Below, in pieces: positions 9,392 to 19,200 of a DNA stretch of 64,000 nt; within the stretch, counting starts at the first letter, position 1; each line of letters begins with the position of its first letter. The notes beneath the pieces were generated by a model. That model searched no databases and had not been told where the DNA came from. It saw only the letters and a list, made by a program, of their open reading frames with translations. The position numbers were made by a program, and so were the translations under genes. Source of the stretch: Prochlorococcus sp. AG-347-J19 (GTDB taxonomy: Bacteria; Cyanobacteriota; Cyanobacteriia; PCC-6307; Cyanobiaceae); contig QCBV01000002.1 in NCBI GenBank assembly GCA_003279015.1, forward strand, positions 143,155-207,154, in the 5' to 3' direction.

Positions 9392-9895
9392 GTGAAAAGG
9401 TTAGTTATTGGGAGAGGAAGTGTATTTGCAGATTTGTTAATAATTGGTGAGGCACCAGGAGCACAGGAAGATTTAGAAGGAAAACCTTATGTAGGTAAAT
9501 CTGGTAAGTTATTAAATGAATTATTGAAAAAAGCTGGGATTGATTATAAGAAGGATGTTTATTTTTGTAATGTAATTAAATGTCGTCCACCAAATAATAG
9601 AAAACCCACTGCTAGAGAAATTAATATTCATAAACCATGGTTATTACAGCAAATAAAGCTAATTGATCCAAAATTTATATTACTTACTGGTTCTACTGCT
9701 ATGAGTGCTATTTTAGAAGTTAAAAATCCTATAAGCAACTTGAGAGGTCAATGGATTAAAAAAGATGGGAGAGAAATTATGGTTATTTTTCATCCATCTT
9801 ATTTGTTGAGATTTCCTTCAAAAGAAATCAATAAACCTTACCATCTAACTTTGAAAGACCTAGAGAATGTAAGTGGTAAACTATATGCCGTATAA
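9392..9895 (+). CDS. Uracil-DNA glycosylase, family 4, short N-terminus
   Basis: 167 aa, GTG start. The active-site motif GEAPGAQEDLEGKPYVG (about residues 19-35) and the C-terminal HPSYLLR motif identify a family-4 UDG that removes uracil from DNA. Family-4 enzymes normally carry a 4Fe-4S cluster held by four cysteines. Here the N-terminal CxxC is absent because an in-frame TAA lies 24 bases upstream of the start. Cys64 (IKCRPPNN) is kept, and the fourth ligand position appears to be His80. The enzyme may fold without the cluster. Confidence 0.85.
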   Translation: MKRLVIGRGSVFADLLIIGEAPGAQEDLEGKPYVGKSGKLLNELLKKAGIDYKKDVYFCNVIKCRPPNNRKPTAREINIHKPWLLQQIKLIDPKFILLTGSTAMSAILEVKNPISNLRGQWIKKDGREIMVIFHPSYLLRFPSKEINKPYHLTLKDLENVSGKLYAV

Positions 9896-9930
9896 TTTAG
9901 TGAAATCCTTTTTGAATATCAAGAATTTTA

Positions 9931-11148
9931 ATGTCATTAACTCAATCAAAAGAGGTTAATAGTCTCTCCAAAAGATATTCAACTCATATTGAGAGAAGGA
10001 TAACTAGAACAGTAATGGTTGGTGATGTAGCTATTGGAAGTGATTATCCAGTAAGAGTTCAATCGATGATAAATGAAGATACGATGGATGTCGAAAATGC
10101 TTACTTAGCTATCAAAAGACTCCATGATGTGGGTTGTGAAATAGTAAGGTTAACTGTCCCTTCCTTAGCACATGCTAAAGCAGTTGGAGATATAAAGTCA
10201 AAATTATTAGAAAATAATATCAATACGCCCTTGGTGGCTGATGTTCACCATAATGGTATGAAAATTGCAATGGAAGTTGCAAAACATGTTGACAAAGTAA
10301 GAATTAATCCTGGATTGTTTGTTTTTGAAAAATCAGACCCTACAAGAACTGAATATACAGATGAGGAATTTGAAACTATTAAGCAAACAATACTTAAAAG
10401 ATTTACCCCTTTAGTTGAAGTTTTAAAGGCTGAAAACAAAGCTCTAAGGATTGGAGTTAATCATGGGTCTCTATCTGAGAGGATGCTTTTTACTTATGGA
10501 GATACGCCATTAGGAATGACAGAATCTGCAATGGAGTTTGTCAAAATTTGTGATGAGCTTGATTTTCATAACATAATTATTTCTATGAAAGCTTCTAGGG
10601 CTCCGGTCATGATGGCAGCTTACAGAATGATTGCAGATAGGCTTGACTCAGAAGGATATAACTACCCCTTACATTTGGGAGTCACCGAAGCTGGTGATGG
10701 TGATTATGGAAGGATTAAAAGTACTGCTGGAATTGGAACGCTTTTAGCAGAGGGATTAGGAGATACCATCAGGGTTTCCTTAACAGAAGCTCCAGAAAAG
10801 GAAATACCAGTTTGCTATTCAATTTTGCAATCTTTAGGATTAAGAAAAACAATGGTTGAATACATTAGTTGCCCTAGTTGTGGTAGAACACTTTTCAATC
10901 TAGAAGAAGTTGTAGATAAAGTTAGGAACGCCACTTCACATTTAACGGGTCTAGATATAGCAATAATGGGATGTATTGTTAATGGGCCAGGAGAAATGGC
11001 AGATGCTGATTATGGTTATGTTGGGAAAGGTAAAGGAACTATTGCCTTATATAGAAGGAAAGAAGAGATAAAAAGAGTACCTGAAGATGAGGGGGTTAAT
11101 GCTTTAATCCAACTTATTAAGGATGATGGGAAGTGGATTGATCCTTAA
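9931..11148 (+). CDS. ispG: 4-hydroxy-3-methylbut-2-enyl diphosphate synthase IspG/GcpE
   Basis: 405 aa. It catalyses the reductive ring opening of MEcPP to HMBPP in the MEP isoprenoid pathway, feeding carotenoid and phytol synthesis. The 4Fe-4S ligands are visible in [16 protein letters not shown] and in [16 protein letters not shown]. The N-terminal TIM-barrel motif [17 protein letters not shown] is intact. It is a core plastid/cyanobacterial-type enzyme and lies between the UDG and the processing protease. Confidence 0.96.
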   Translation: MSLTQSKEVNSLSKRYSTHIERRITRTVMVGDVAIGSDYPVRVQSMINEDTMDVENAYLAIKRLHDVGCEIVRLTVPSLAHAKAVGDIKSKLLENNINTPLVADVHHNGMKIAMEVAKHVDKVRINPGLFVFEKSDPTRTEYTDEEFETIKQTILKRFTPLVEVLKAENKALRIGVNHGSLSERMLFTYGDTPLGMTESAMEFVKICDELDFHNIIISMKASRAPVMMAAYRMIADRLDSEGYNYPLHLGVTEAGDGDYGRIKSTAGIGTLLAEGLGDTIRVSLTEAPEKEIPVCYSILQSLGLRKTMVEYISCPSCGRTLFNLEEVVDKVRNATSHLTGLDIAIMGCIVNGPGEMADADYGYVGKGKGTIALYRRKEEIKRVPEDEGVNALIQLIKDDGKWIDP

Positions 11149-11210
11149 GGATTTGTCAAATTTTTGAATTATAAATAAATTCTTTTTATAATAAAAAAAA
11201 ATAAAATTCT

Positions 11211-12545
11211 TTGAAGATAAGAAAATTGCTTAAAAAAAAATTTATAATTCTGTTTGCGACATCCTTTTCTGGGCTATTTTTAAATAATTTTGCAGAGGCA
11301 ACAGTTTTAAATAATAGTTATAAAGAAGTAATTGATCACGTTTGGCAAATTGTATATAGAGATTTTCTTGATTCAAGCGGTAAATTTCAAAAGTCTAATT
11401 GGATTAATCTAAGAAAAGAAGTTTTATCAAAAACATATTCAGACAGTAATGAAGCATATGATGCAATTAGAGATATGCTTTCTAATTTAGATGATTCTTA
11501 TACAAGATTTTTAGAACCTAAGGAATTTAATCAAATGAGAATAGATACCTCTGGTGAATTAACTGGAGTTGGTATCCAAATAGTTAAAGATAAAGAATCT
11601 GATGATTTAATAATTATTTCTCCTATAGAGGGCACCCCTGCATTTGATGCTGGAATTAAAGCTAGAGATAAAATATTGTCTATAGATGATATTTCTACTG
11701 AAGGTATGAATATTGAGGAGGCTGTGAAATTAATAAGAGGACAAAGAGGTACTAAAGTAAAGCTTGAAATTCTTAGAGGTTCTAATTCCTTTTTTAAAAT
11801 TTTATCAAGAGAAAAAATTGAAATTAAATCTGTATCAAGTAAAGTCAATCAAACCAAAAACGGCTTATTAATTGGCTATGTAAGGATTAAACAATTTAAT
11901 GCAAATGCATCAAAAGAGACTAGAGATGCTATTAAGGATTTAGAAACAAAAAAAGTCGCAGGATATGTTCTTGATTTGAGAAGTAATCCAGGAGGTTTAT
12001 TAGAATCAAGTATTGATATCTCAAGGCATTTCATCAACAAAGGAGTAATAGTAAGTACAGTAAGTAAAAATGGTTTAAAAGAAACAAAAAAAGGAAACGG
12101 TCAAGCTCTAACAAAAAAGCCCTTAGTTGTGTTAGTTAATGAGGGCTCTGCTAGTGCTAGTGAAATAGTCTCAGGTGCAATAAAAGATAACAAAAGAGGA
12201 AAATTAGTTGGGAAGAAAACGTTTGGTAAAGGTCTAGTTCAATCTATGAGAACTTTAGTTGATGGTTCAGGTCTAACTGTTACAGTCGCTAAGTATTTAA
12301 CTCCGAACGGTACTGATATAAACAAATCTGGAATTATTCCAGACATAGAAGTAAAAATGAATATAAACCCTATTCTCCAAAGAGAAATTGGAACTAGAAA
12401 AGATAAACAATATAGAGCTGGTGAAAAAGAGCTAGTAAATACAATTAAAAGAAATAATCAGATAAGTGAATTTAATCCAAACACTACAAACCTTGATGCA
12501 TTCCTAAAAATAAATAAGGAAAATAAAGTATTTGCATTAAATTAA
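11211..12545 (+). CDS. ctp: C-terminal processing protease (S41 family)
   Basis: 444 aa, TTG start. A signal peptide covers about residues 1-30. A PDZ domain follows around residues 105-185 (GELTGVGIQIVKD, GTPAFDAGIKARD), then the S41 tail-specific protease core with the Ser/Lys pair in NEGSASASEIVSGA and GKKTFGKG. In cyanobacteria CtpA cleaves the C-terminal extension of precursor D1 in photosystem II, while paralogs have other targets; which one this is cannot be told here. Its stop overlaps that of the convergent nadA by four bases. Confidence 0.92.
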   Translation: MKIRKLLKKKFIILFATSFSGLFLNNFAEATVLNNSYKEVIDHVWQIVYRDFLDSSGKFQKSNWINLRKEVLSKTYSDSNEAYDAIRDMLSNLDDSYTRFLEPKEFNQMRIDTSGELTGVGIQIVKDKESDDLIIISPIEGTPAFDAGIKARDKILSIDDISTEGMNIEEAVKLIRGQRGTKVKLEILRGSNSFFKILSREKIEIKSVSSKVNQTKNGLLIGYVRIKQFNANASKETRDAIKDLETKKVAGYVLDLRSNPGGLLESSIDISRHFINKGVIVSTVSKNGLKETKKGNGQALTKKPLVVLVNEGSASASEIVSGAIKDNKRGKLVGKKTFGKGLVQSMRTLVDGSGLTVTVAKYLTPNGTDINKSGIIPDIEVKMNINPILQREIGTRKDKQYRAGEKELVNTIKRNNQISEFNPNTTNLDAFLKINKENKVFALN

Positions 12546-13456
12546 TTACTCATATCCAGCATTCTCTTTATGGGTACATAGGCTTTTCTTATTATTTCTG
12601 GGTCAAGTTCGATAGATGGTGAATTGTTTTTCAAACAATCTAGAATTTTTTCTAAAGTATTTAATTTCATATATGGACATTCGTTACATTTACAACCCTC
12701 AATGTCGGGGACTTCAATAAAAATTTTGTTAGGTTCTTTCTTTTTCATTTGATGAATTATTCCAGGTTCAGTTAGTACCATGTAAGTTTTAGATGGATCT
12801 TTACTTACGAAATCAAGCAGCTTACTTGTTGATCCAATAAAGTCTGAGAGATTTAGTAAATTTTGACTACATTCAGGATGAGCAATGACTTTTGATCCTG
12901 GATTTTGAAATTTTAGTTTTAGAAGTGCTTCTTCACTAAATGATTCATGAACAATGCAGCTGCCAGGCCATAATTTAAGATCTCTTCCTGAATTTTTCTT
13001 TACCCATCTCCCAAGGTTCTGATCTGGAGCAAATATTATCTTTTTATCTTCAGGTATCTTTTTAATTAATGAGACTGCATTACTGCTTGTACATATCAGA
13101 TCACTTTGAGCTTTTACTTCTGCAGTACAATTTATATAACTCACGACATAGTGATCTGGATTTTCTTCCCTGAACTTTTGAAATTTATCTGAGGGACAAT
13201 CGTCTGCTAATGAGCATCCTGCGTCAATATCCGGTAATAGGACTGTTTTGTTAGGGCTCAGTATTTTTGCGGTTTCGGCCATGAAGTGCACGCCGCAAAA
13301 AATTATTATATCTGCATCATTATTAGCAGCTTTCCTAGATAGATCTAATGAATCGCCAATAAAATCTGCAATTTCCTGAATCTCTGGGGCTTGATAATAG
13401 TGCGCAAGAATAATTGCATTAGCTTTTTTGCAACGCTCCTTTATTTCAGAAATCAA
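12542..13456 (-). CDS. nadA: Quinolinate synthase NadA
   Basis: 304 aa from a TTG; no ATG exists upstream before an in-frame stop. It condenses iminoaspartate with dihydroxyacetone phosphate to give quinolinate, the NAD precursor. Landmarks are ILAHYYQAPEIQEIADFIGDSL, the 4Fe-4S cysteines in IFCGVHFMAETA, PGSCIVHESF and the C-terminal CKCNECPYM, and HPECSQN. The start is slightly uncertain because the family often has a short N-terminal extension. Convergent with ctp, four bases shared. Confidence 0.93.
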   Translation of the reverse strand: MISEIKERCKKANAIILAHYYQAPEIQEIADFIGDSLDLSRKAANNDADIIIFCGVHFMAETAKILSPNKTVLLPDIDAGCSLADDCPSDKFQKFREENPDHYVVSYINCTAEVKAQSDLICTSSNAVSLIKKIPEDKKIIFAPDQNLGRWVKKNSGRDLKLWPGSCIVHESFSEEALLKLKFQNPGSKVIAHPECSQNLLNLSDFIGSTSKLLDFVSKDPSKTYMVLTEPGIIHQMKKKEPNKIFIEVPDIEGCKCNECPYMKLNTLEKILDCLKNNSPSIELDPEIIRKAYVPIKRMLDMSN

Positions 13457-13559
13457 ATCCTCTTCGTTTTGAAATGATTTCTGTTTTGCAGTAGAAGTTA
13501 TACTGGTCAGGATTTAGAATATCTCTAAATAGATTATATGACTTTAAACAGAAAAAATT

Positions 13560-14393
13560 CTGACAAATTTAAAAATTGCTATTGTTGGTGACTGTCATGG
13601 TCAATGGTCTGAATTAGACTTGAAAGTTTTATCGATTATCAAACCAAATATTGTTTTATTTGTTGGTGATATTTCTGATGGGAGTGTCAAAATAATTAAA
13701 AAAATCAATGAGATCAAAATTCCTACTTTTGTGATTTTAGGGAATCATGATAGAGGGAAAGATTCTACAGGCGAAACTCTCTCAAAGCAGATACGTGTTC
13801 TTGGTGAAAAATATTGTGCATGGGATTTAAAGGTTTTTGATAATCAAATAAATTTATTGTCTGCTAGACCATGTAGTTCTGGCGGAGGCTATTATCTTTC
13901 GAAAGAAGTTAAAGGTGTTTATGGACCTATCACCGAACAAGATTCAATAAATAAAATTATCAAATCTTCAGAAGAGAGTGTCCAAGATATACCTTTAATA
14001 ATTATGTCTCATGCTGGCCCCTCGGGTTTAGGCTCAGAACCTAAAAGCATTTGCGGGAAAGACTGGAAATTACCCTCATTAGATTGGGGAGATAGAGATT
14101 TGTCTGTGGCTATTTCTCAAATACAAAAGAGAAGAAAAGTTGATCTTGTGATTTTTGGTCATATGCACAACCGGCTTAAAAGAAATCTAGGTTTAAGAGA
14201 GATGTTTAAAATTGATAGCAAAGGAACAATTTATTTCAACACTGCTGTGGTGCCAAGATATAAAACTGATGAAGACGGAAAATTACTAATTAACTTTTCA
14301 TGGATTGAGTTTAAAAAAAAGAGATTAAATCATGTTTCTCATCGATGGTATTCAGAGTTTGGTGAAATTCGTGAAGAAGAAAAATTTTTTTAG
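13560..14393 (+). CDS. Metallophosphoesterase, TIGR04168-type, with a non-ATG start
   Basis: 277 aa if translated from CTG at 13560. The first ATG/GTG/TTG codon in this frame is the TTG at 13620, but the codons before it spell KIAIVGDCHGQW, the first metal-binding motif (GDxHG) of the calcineurin-like fold, so translation must begin upstream. Only ATT (13557) or CTG (13560) lies between it and an in-frame TAA at 13545. Later motifs FVGDISDG, LGNHDRGKDS, SHAGPSG and FGHMHNR are all present. The substrate is unknown; the family is shared with plants. Confidence 0.82.
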   Translation: MTNLKIAIVGDCHGQWSELDLKVLSIIKPNIVLFVGDISDGSVKIIKKINEIKIPTFVILGNHDRGKDSTGETLSKQIRVLGEKYCAWDLKVFDNQINLLSARPCSSGGGYYLSKEVKGVYGPITEQDSINKIIKSSEESVQDIPLIIMSHAGPSGLGSEPKSICGKDWKLPSLDWGDRDLSVAISQIQKRRKVDLVIFGHMHNRLKRNLGLREMFKIDSKGTIYFNTAVVPRYKTDEDGKLLINFSWIEFKKKRLNHVSHRWYSEFGEIREEEKFF

Positions 14394-14416
14394 GATTAGA
14401 TATTTTTATTCGTATT

Positions 14417-15214
14417 TTAAGTGTTTTTGGGCTTTTCATATCTTGAAAATAATGTTTGAGATAAGATATAACCTGCAATTCCTGCTGCTGTAAAAGCTAA
14501 ACCATTTTTAAATAAAGGTAATAAATCATTTGTTCTGGATATTATCGGTGCCAAACCAAAAATTCCAAATAACATTCCCCATAAAGGAGAAAGAAGAGCT
14601 AAAAATCCAATTGATATGACTTGACCTTCTTTTCTTGGAGCAGATGCGAAACCTGCTACTAAACCTCCAAGAATAGATGTACATAAAGTCCATATATATT
14701 GCTCTTTGGGTAGGCCAGGAACAACTTGACATCCTCCTCTTTCGAGGCAAATCTTTACTGAATCAATTGCATCTAATACTGCACCATCCTCACCGTGATC
14801 TTTAACATAGTATTGGTTGCCAAATCTTGTTTGAAGTTCAACCCAAAATAACCTTGGCATAAAATTAAAATAAGCCTCTCCGACGTTAAAATTCAGCAAA
14901 TTTCCCCCTCTAGGATCCGCAACTATCAACAAACTTGTCTCATCTAAATCCCAATAGTCCTTTATTGCGCTACCAGGAGAACTTTCAAACTGAGATAAAT
15001 ATTTAATTTTCCACCCACTTTCAATTTCTAGATTATTGAGCTTTTCCTCTAAAGATTTTTTCTGATTAGGGCTTAATGTTTTAGCTAAATCAATTACTGG
15101 TGTTTTTTCTTCTGGTAAGAGATTTGGATTATTTATAGCGAAAACGGGTTTATGTGAAATTAAAACTAATATAGATAGAAATATTCCTAATAAATAGTTA
15201 ATCTTTGAAGGCAT
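14417..15214 (-). CDS. psb32: TPM-domain protein, Psb32/TLP18.3-like
   Basis: 265 aa. A signal peptide (about residues 1-26, ending VFA-IN) is followed by a TPM domain (about 35-165: TPVIDLAKTLSPNQKKSLEEKL, LLIVADPRGG) and two C-terminal hydrophobic segments. In plants and Synechocystis this family (TLP18.3/Psb32) sits in the thylakoid lumen and aids photosystem II repair after photodamage. The role is inferred from the family. It is divergent from the MidA-type gene, with 31 bases between the starts. Confidence 0.82.
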   Translation of the reverse strand: MPSKINYLLGIFLSILVLISHKPVFAINNPNLLPEEKTPVIDLAKTLSPNQKKSLEEKLNNLEIESGWKIKYLSQFESSPGSAIKDYWDLDETSLLIVADPRGGNLLNFNVGEAYFNFMPRLFWVELQTRFGNQYYVKDHGEDGAVLDAIDSVKICLERGGCQVVPGLPKEQYIWTLCTSILGGLVAGFASAPRKEGQVISIGFLALLSPLWGMLFGIFGLAPIISRTNDLLPLFKNGLAFTAAGIAGYILSQTLFSRYEKPKNT

Positions 15215-15245
15215 AAATAAGTTCTGTCTTTTTATATTTTCGCCG

Positions 15246-16433
15246 ATGAATAGCTTACCCGCGAATAATCCAGATTGGTTAGTAAAAAAAATAATAAAAA
15301 TGGGTGGGACTATAAGTTTTTATGACTTTATGAATTTTGCATTAAATGATCCTATAAATGGTTATTACGGCAGCGGTAAAGCTGAGATAGGCGTTCGAGG
15401 AGATTTTGTCACATCACCCTCTCTATCTGATGATTTTGCTTTTTTTGTTGGTAAACAAATAGAAGATTGGTTGATTCAGTTCAAAAATAGTTTTTTATCT
15501 AATCAGAAATTAGCTGTAATTGAATTTGGAGCAGGAGATGGAAGCTTTATGAGTGGATTAATTAAGTATTTTTTAGAAAATAACAAGAATTTTTTAGAAG
15601 GAGTTTCTTTTGTAATTATTGAACCTAATGAAGGGATGGTAGAAAAACAAAAAAATAAATTGAAAGAATTTTTAAACTTAGGCATTGATATTTTATGGAA
15701 AGGTTTGGAAGAAGTAGAGGAAAATAATATAAATGGAATAGTTCTTGCAAATGAGGTTTTGGATGCTTTGCCAGTAGAGAGAATAACCTTCTCAGAAGGA
15801 AAATTACTTCGACAAGCAGTTTCTATAGACAAAAAATCTCATAAATTATATTTTGATGAAATGCCAATTACAAGCGAATTGAGAAAAAGGATTGAACTTG
15901 CTAAAAGTGAGTTGGGAATCACTATTCCGCCTGAAGATGCTCTTGAAGGATGGACGACAGAATGGCATATAGATAACTCAAAATGGTTAAAAGCTATCTA
16001 TCAAAAAATTAATAATGGTATTTTATTGATAATTGATTACGCTAAAGAAGCCAAAAAATACTACACCTCTAAGAATTCAGATGGGACGATAGTTTCTTAT
16101 GAAAATCAAAAAATGACGAATAATGTCCTAGATTCTCCTGGAAATTGCGATTTAACATCTCATGTGTGCATAGAAACTTTAATTAATGATGCTGAGACTC
16201 TTGGATTTGATACTGTTGGAATAACTAAACAAGGAGAGGCTTTGTTGGCACTTGGATTGGCAGAGAGACTTTATGGGATTCAGAAAGAAATTAAAGAGGA
16301 TTTATCAAATGCCCTCCTAAGAAGAGAGGCATTACTTAGACTCTGTGATCCCGTTTGTTTAGGTGATTTTAAGTGGTTTGTTTTTAAAAAGTTTAATGAG
16401 AAGATGAATATAAATTCAACCTGTTTGCGTTAG
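15246..16433 (+). CDS. SAM-dependent methyltransferase, MidA/NDUFAF7 (DUF185) family
   Basis: 395 aa. The N-terminal [21 protein letters not shown] motif and the SAM-binding motif [11 protein letters not shown] identify the family. In mitochondria NDUFAF7 dimethylates an arginine of complex I subunit NDUFS2; in cyanobacteria the target is unknown, but the NDH-1 complex is a natural candidate. The [14 protein letters not shown] block is intact. It converges with aroB and shares a TTAG tetramer carrying both stop codons. Confidence 0.88.
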   Translation: MNSLPANNPDWLVKKIIKMGGTISFYDFMNFALNDPINGYYGSGKAEIGVRGDFVTSPSLSDDFAFFVGKQIEDWLIQFKNSFLSNQKLAVIEFGAGDGSFMSGLIKYFLENNKNFLEGVSFVIIEPNEGMVEKQKNKLKEFLNLGIDILWKGLEEVEENNINGIVLANEVLDALPVERITFSEGKLLRQAVSIDKKSHKLYFDEMPITSELRKRIELAKSELGITIPPEDALEGWTTEWHIDNSKWLKAIYQKINNGILLIIDYAKEAKKYYTSKNSDGTIVSYENQKMTNNVLDSPGNCDLTSHVCIETLINDAETLGFDTVGITKQGEALLALGLAERLYGIQKEIKEDLSNALLRREALLRLCDPVCLGDFKWFVFKKFNEKMNINSTCLR

Positions 16434-17521
16434 GAAAAAAACTTTAAAAATAATGAATCTTCTACGTCATCATATATATCAACATCACCAATTTCTTTCG
16501 GTAATATAAATCTCATTTTGCCATCACGAACTTTTTTATCGCCCATAAGTATCGTTAGAACGTCTTCTTTATTTATTTTGGGGATCTCGGTAGGAAGATC
16601 GTAACTCTTTAAAAGATTCTTCTGTCTCCCTAATTCTTCTTTAGACCATAACCCTTTCGCAATTGCTATTTCCCCCGCAATATTCATACCAATTGATATT
16701 GCCTCACCATGTAGAAATTTGCCGTATCCACATAAATTTTCAATAACGTGACCAAAAGAATGACCATAATTCAATATTGCTCTAACACCATTTTCATGTT
16801 CGTCTTGAGAAACAATGTGAGACTTTGTTTTAATTGAACTATTAATTATTTTAATTAGATATTCATTTTTGAGATTTATAAGTTCATTTTTGTTTTTTTC
16901 AATTTCTAAGTATTCGAAAAGTTCTTTATCTCTTATTACTCCGTATTTTATTACTTCGGCTATGCCTGCACTAAATTCTCTTTTGGGTAAACTTTTTAAA
17001 GTTTCTGGATCAATAAAAACTGCTTTAGGTTGATTGAAAGCTCCAATTAAATTCTTACCTTTTGGATGATTTACTCCTGTTTTTCCTCCCACAGATGAAT
17101 CAACCATTGATAATAATGTTGTTGGAATTTGAATATATTCGATACCTCTCAGCCAAGTCGCAGCTGCAAAACCACTTATATCTCCAACAATTCCTCCTCC
17201 AAGGGCAATAATTATTGAATTTCTATCTAAGCCAAATTCAAATGCTACATCATATATTTCACTTAAGGTTTTTAAGTTTTTATATGATTCTCCAGCCTGG
17301 ATAAGGAACATTTTGGCCTGAAATTTATTATCTTTTAAATTATTTAAAAATTTTTCTCCATACAAATTTGATATTTCTTCATTTGAAATCACAAGTATTT
17401 TTCTATTCTTTGTTATTCCAATTTTTAAAAGTTCTTCGCTGATATTATTCAGTATCCCTGCTTCTAGAGTTACTTCGTATGACTTATCACCTAATGGGAC
17501 TAATATTTTTCTCTTATTCAC
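16430..17521 (-). CDS. aroB: 3-dehydroquinate synthase AroB
   Basis: 363 aa, GTG start. It converts DAHP to 3-dehydroquinate in the shikimate pathway using NAD and a divalent metal. Seen in the sequence: the NAD-binding [16 protein letters not shown], the [18 protein letters not shown] block, and metal ligands in [11 protein letters not shown] and [10 protein letters not shown]. Full length with all catalytic blocks present. Confidence 0.97.
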   Translation of the reverse strand: MNKRKILVPLGDKSYEVTLEAGILNNISEELLKIGITKNRKILVISNEEISNLYGEKFLNNLKDNKFQAKMFLIQAGESYKNLKTLSEIYDVAFEFGLDRNSIIIALGGGIVGDISGFAAATWLRGIEYIQIPTTLLSMVDSSVGGKTGVNHPKGKNLIGAFNQPKAVFIDPETLKSLPKREFSAGIAEVIKYGVIRDKELFEYLEIEKNKNELINLKNEYLIKIINSSIKTKSHIVSQDEHENGVRAILNYGHSFGHVIENLCGYGKFLHGEAISIGMNIAGEIAIAKGLWSKEELGRQKNLLKSYDLPTEIPKINKEDVLTILMGDKKVRDGKMRFILPKEIGDVDIYDDVEDSLFLKFFS

Positions 17522-17646
17522 AATTGATTACCTAGTTAAAATTTATAAATATTTGGTATTAAATACTTTATATATTAGCAAAATCTAAGCTCTAGATCCT
17601 TAAAAATTCAGTTGTTAAGAATTACAAATGGTAATAAAATCATTCT

Positions 17647-18837
17647 ATGAGTTTTAAAAAAAATATAAACGATATTAAGAAAAATTATTCCTTAGGAATA
17701 ATTGGAGGTGGTCAACTAGCTTTGATGTTAACCGAGGCAGCAAAAAAAAGAGATCTAGAAGTGTGTGTGCAAACAAAATCTTGTGATGATCCTGCTGGTT
17801 TAAAAGCAGATCATGTCATAGAAGCTGACCCTTTAAAGATAAGAGGTAATAAATCATTAATTAATGAGTGTGAAAAAATAATTTTTGAAAATGAATGGAT
17901 AAAAATTGATAAATTAAATTTAATTGACAATAAAGATATTTTTGTTCCAAGCCTTAATGCAATTAAGCCATTAGTAGATAGGTTTTCTCAAAAAAAATTA
18001 ATAGACAGCATGAATATTCCCTGCCCAAAATGGATAAGTATTGAAGATTTTAAAAATCTCTCGAATGAGGAAATCAATAATTGGACTTTTCCTCTAATGG
18101 CAAAATCAAATAAAGGTGGATATGACGGCAAAGGGAACAGAAAAATAAAGACAAAAGAAGATTTAGATTCTTTTTTAACAGAGAATAGTTCTAATGAATG
18201 GTTAATAGAAGAATGGATAGAGTATGAAAAAGAACTGGCTCTTGTTGGTTCAAGAGATAGGACCGGTAAGATAAGATTCTTTCCAATTGTTGAGACGTTC
18301 CAATCAAACCATGTTTGTGATTGGGTTCTTGCACCTGGAACAAATGAATATGATTTGAATTTATTTGCAATAAATATTTTCTCTTCAATAGTCAATGAAC
18401 TTAATTACGTTGGAGTTTTAGCTATTGAATTCTTCTATGGAGATAATGGTCTTTTAATTAATGAAATAGCTCCTAGAACACATAACTCAGCTCATTTCTC
18501 TATTGAAGCTTGCACTTCAAGTCAGTTTGATCAATATGTTTGCATTTCTTCTGGGATAATGCCACCTGAAATTAAAATGAACTGTGAAGGTGCAATTATG
18601 ATAAATCTACTGGGGTTAAAAAAGAATTTCCCAATCTCAATGGAAACTAGAATTGAGATGTTATCTGAAATTGAGGGTTCTAATATTCACTGTTATGGCA
18701 AATCTCGCGAAATTCTGGGAAGAAAAATGGCTCACATTACTTTTTTATTAAACGGTAAAACGCATTCAGAAAGATATGATGAAGCTCAAATTTTATTAAC
18801 TATGGTAAGAGACATTTGGCCATCTCCAAATGCATAA
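17647..18837 (+). CDS. purK: 5-(carboxyamino)imidazole ribonucleotide synthase PurK
   Basis: 396 aa, an ATP-grasp enzyme making N5-CAIR from AIR, bicarbonate and ATP in purine synthesis. The Rossmann-like GIIGGGQLALML opens the protein, and the ATP-grasp core contains MAKSNKGGYDGKGNR, VGVLAIEFF and NEIAPRTHNSAHFSIEACTS. It sits directly upstream of the 6S RNA gene, an arrangement also known from Synechococcus, where the 6S gene ssaA follows purK and can be co-transcribed with it. Confidence 0.96.
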   Translation: MSFKKNINDIKKNYSLGIIGGGQLALMLTEAAKKRDLEVCVQTKSCDDPAGLKADHVIEADPLKIRGNKSLINECEKIIFENEWIKIDKLNLIDNKDIFVPSLNAIKPLVDRFSQKKLIDSMNIPCPKWISIEDFKNLSNEEINNWTFPLMAKSNKGGYDGKGNRKIKTKEDLDSFLTENSSNEWLIEEWIEYEKELALVGSRDRTGKIRFFPIVETFQSNHVCDWVLAPGTNEYDLNLFAINIFSSIVNELNYVGVLAIEFFYGDNGLLINEIAPRTHNSAHFSIEACTSSQFDQYVCISSGIMPPEIKMNCEGAIMINLLGLKKNFPISMETRIEMLSEIEGSNIHCYGKSREILGRKMAHITFLLNGKTHSERYDEAQILLTMVRDIWPSPNA

Positions 18838-18860
18838 AAAAATAAGGTAGAGTTATATTA

Positions 18861-19036
18861 CTGGATCTTTGGTTAAGTTCTTCTTTATGTGCTCTGATCT
18901 GACTCTCTTTCGACATGAGGAGACTGTCGTGATGCGGTAGTAAACCGATCTTGTAATCGGAAACGAAAGCCCACTTTGAATCCTCTTCTGGCATTTCCAG
19001 GTCGATGCAGCAGAGAACTGACGGGGATCCGGTGTT
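18861..19036 (+). ncRNA. ssrS: 6S RNA (Yfr7/SsaA)
   Basis: No conserved frame lies here on the + strand, and the position directly behind purK matches the cyanobacterial 6S RNA locus (ssaA; Yfr7 in Prochlorococcus). The ends can pair: GGATC at 18863-18867 with GATCC at 19026-19030, and GTTAAGTTCT at 18872-18881 with AGAACTGAC at 19014-19022. Together these close a long rod with a central region, as 6S RNA requires. Its role is to bind the housekeeping RNA polymerase holoenzyme and tune transcription. Ends are estimated from pairing and may be off by several bases. Confidence 0.82.
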
Positions 19037-19085
19037 ACCTATCAAAATGCTTGCTTAAGCAGGCTTTTGTTAGGTATTTTATTTT
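19037..19085 (+). terminator. Long hairpin terminator behind 6S RNA
   Basis: A hairpin runs from ACCTA (19037) to TAGGT (19075), with CAAAA pairing with TTTTG and the GCTTAAGC palindrome at its tip, followed by a T-rich tract. It is unusually long for a terminator and fits the 3' end of the 6S or purK-6S transcript. Confidence 0.75.
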
Positions 19086-19145
19086 TTTGGAATAACTGCC
19101 CTTTTTTGTTCTCTATCATTGTAAATAATTTATTTGCCAAAATAC

Positions 19146-19175
19146 TTGACGATCCATTTCTAATGCATTTATATT
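19146..19175 (+). promoter_or_regulatory. Promoter of the first DUF1651 operon
   Basis: A -35 TTGACG at 19146-19151 and a -10 TATATT at 19170-19175 are separated by 18 bases. The same two boxes, with the same spacing and an identical 11-base AATACTTGACG lead-in, precede the second DUF1651 gene (21595-21624). That makes this the most convincing promoter in the window. Confidence 0.75.
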
Positions 19176-19180
19176 GGTAG

Positions 19181-19190
19181 TACAGATGTA
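19181..19190 (+). promoter_or_regulatory. Palindrome TACA-N2-TGTA at the start site
   Basis: TACAGATGTA lies 6 bases after the -10 box, so it would cover the transcription start. The second DUF1651 promoter carries TACAACTGTA in exactly the same place (21629-21638). Keeping the arms while the centre changes suggests a repressor operator; the protein is unknown. Confidence 0.5.
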
Positions 19191-19200
19191 TTACTATGTA

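Noticed and set aside
11139..11154. ATCCTTAAGGAT palindrome at the end of ispG as a terminator
   Set aside because: No loop and no T-tract directly after it; overlaps the stop codon.
17988..18395. 135-codon open frame opposite purK
   Set aside because: Shadow of the ATP-grasp domain; no motif or start signal.
18800..19045. 81-codon open frame on the minus strand behind purK
   Set aside because: It lies across the 6S RNA and the end of purK, with no family resemblance; the RNA pairing explains the sequence.
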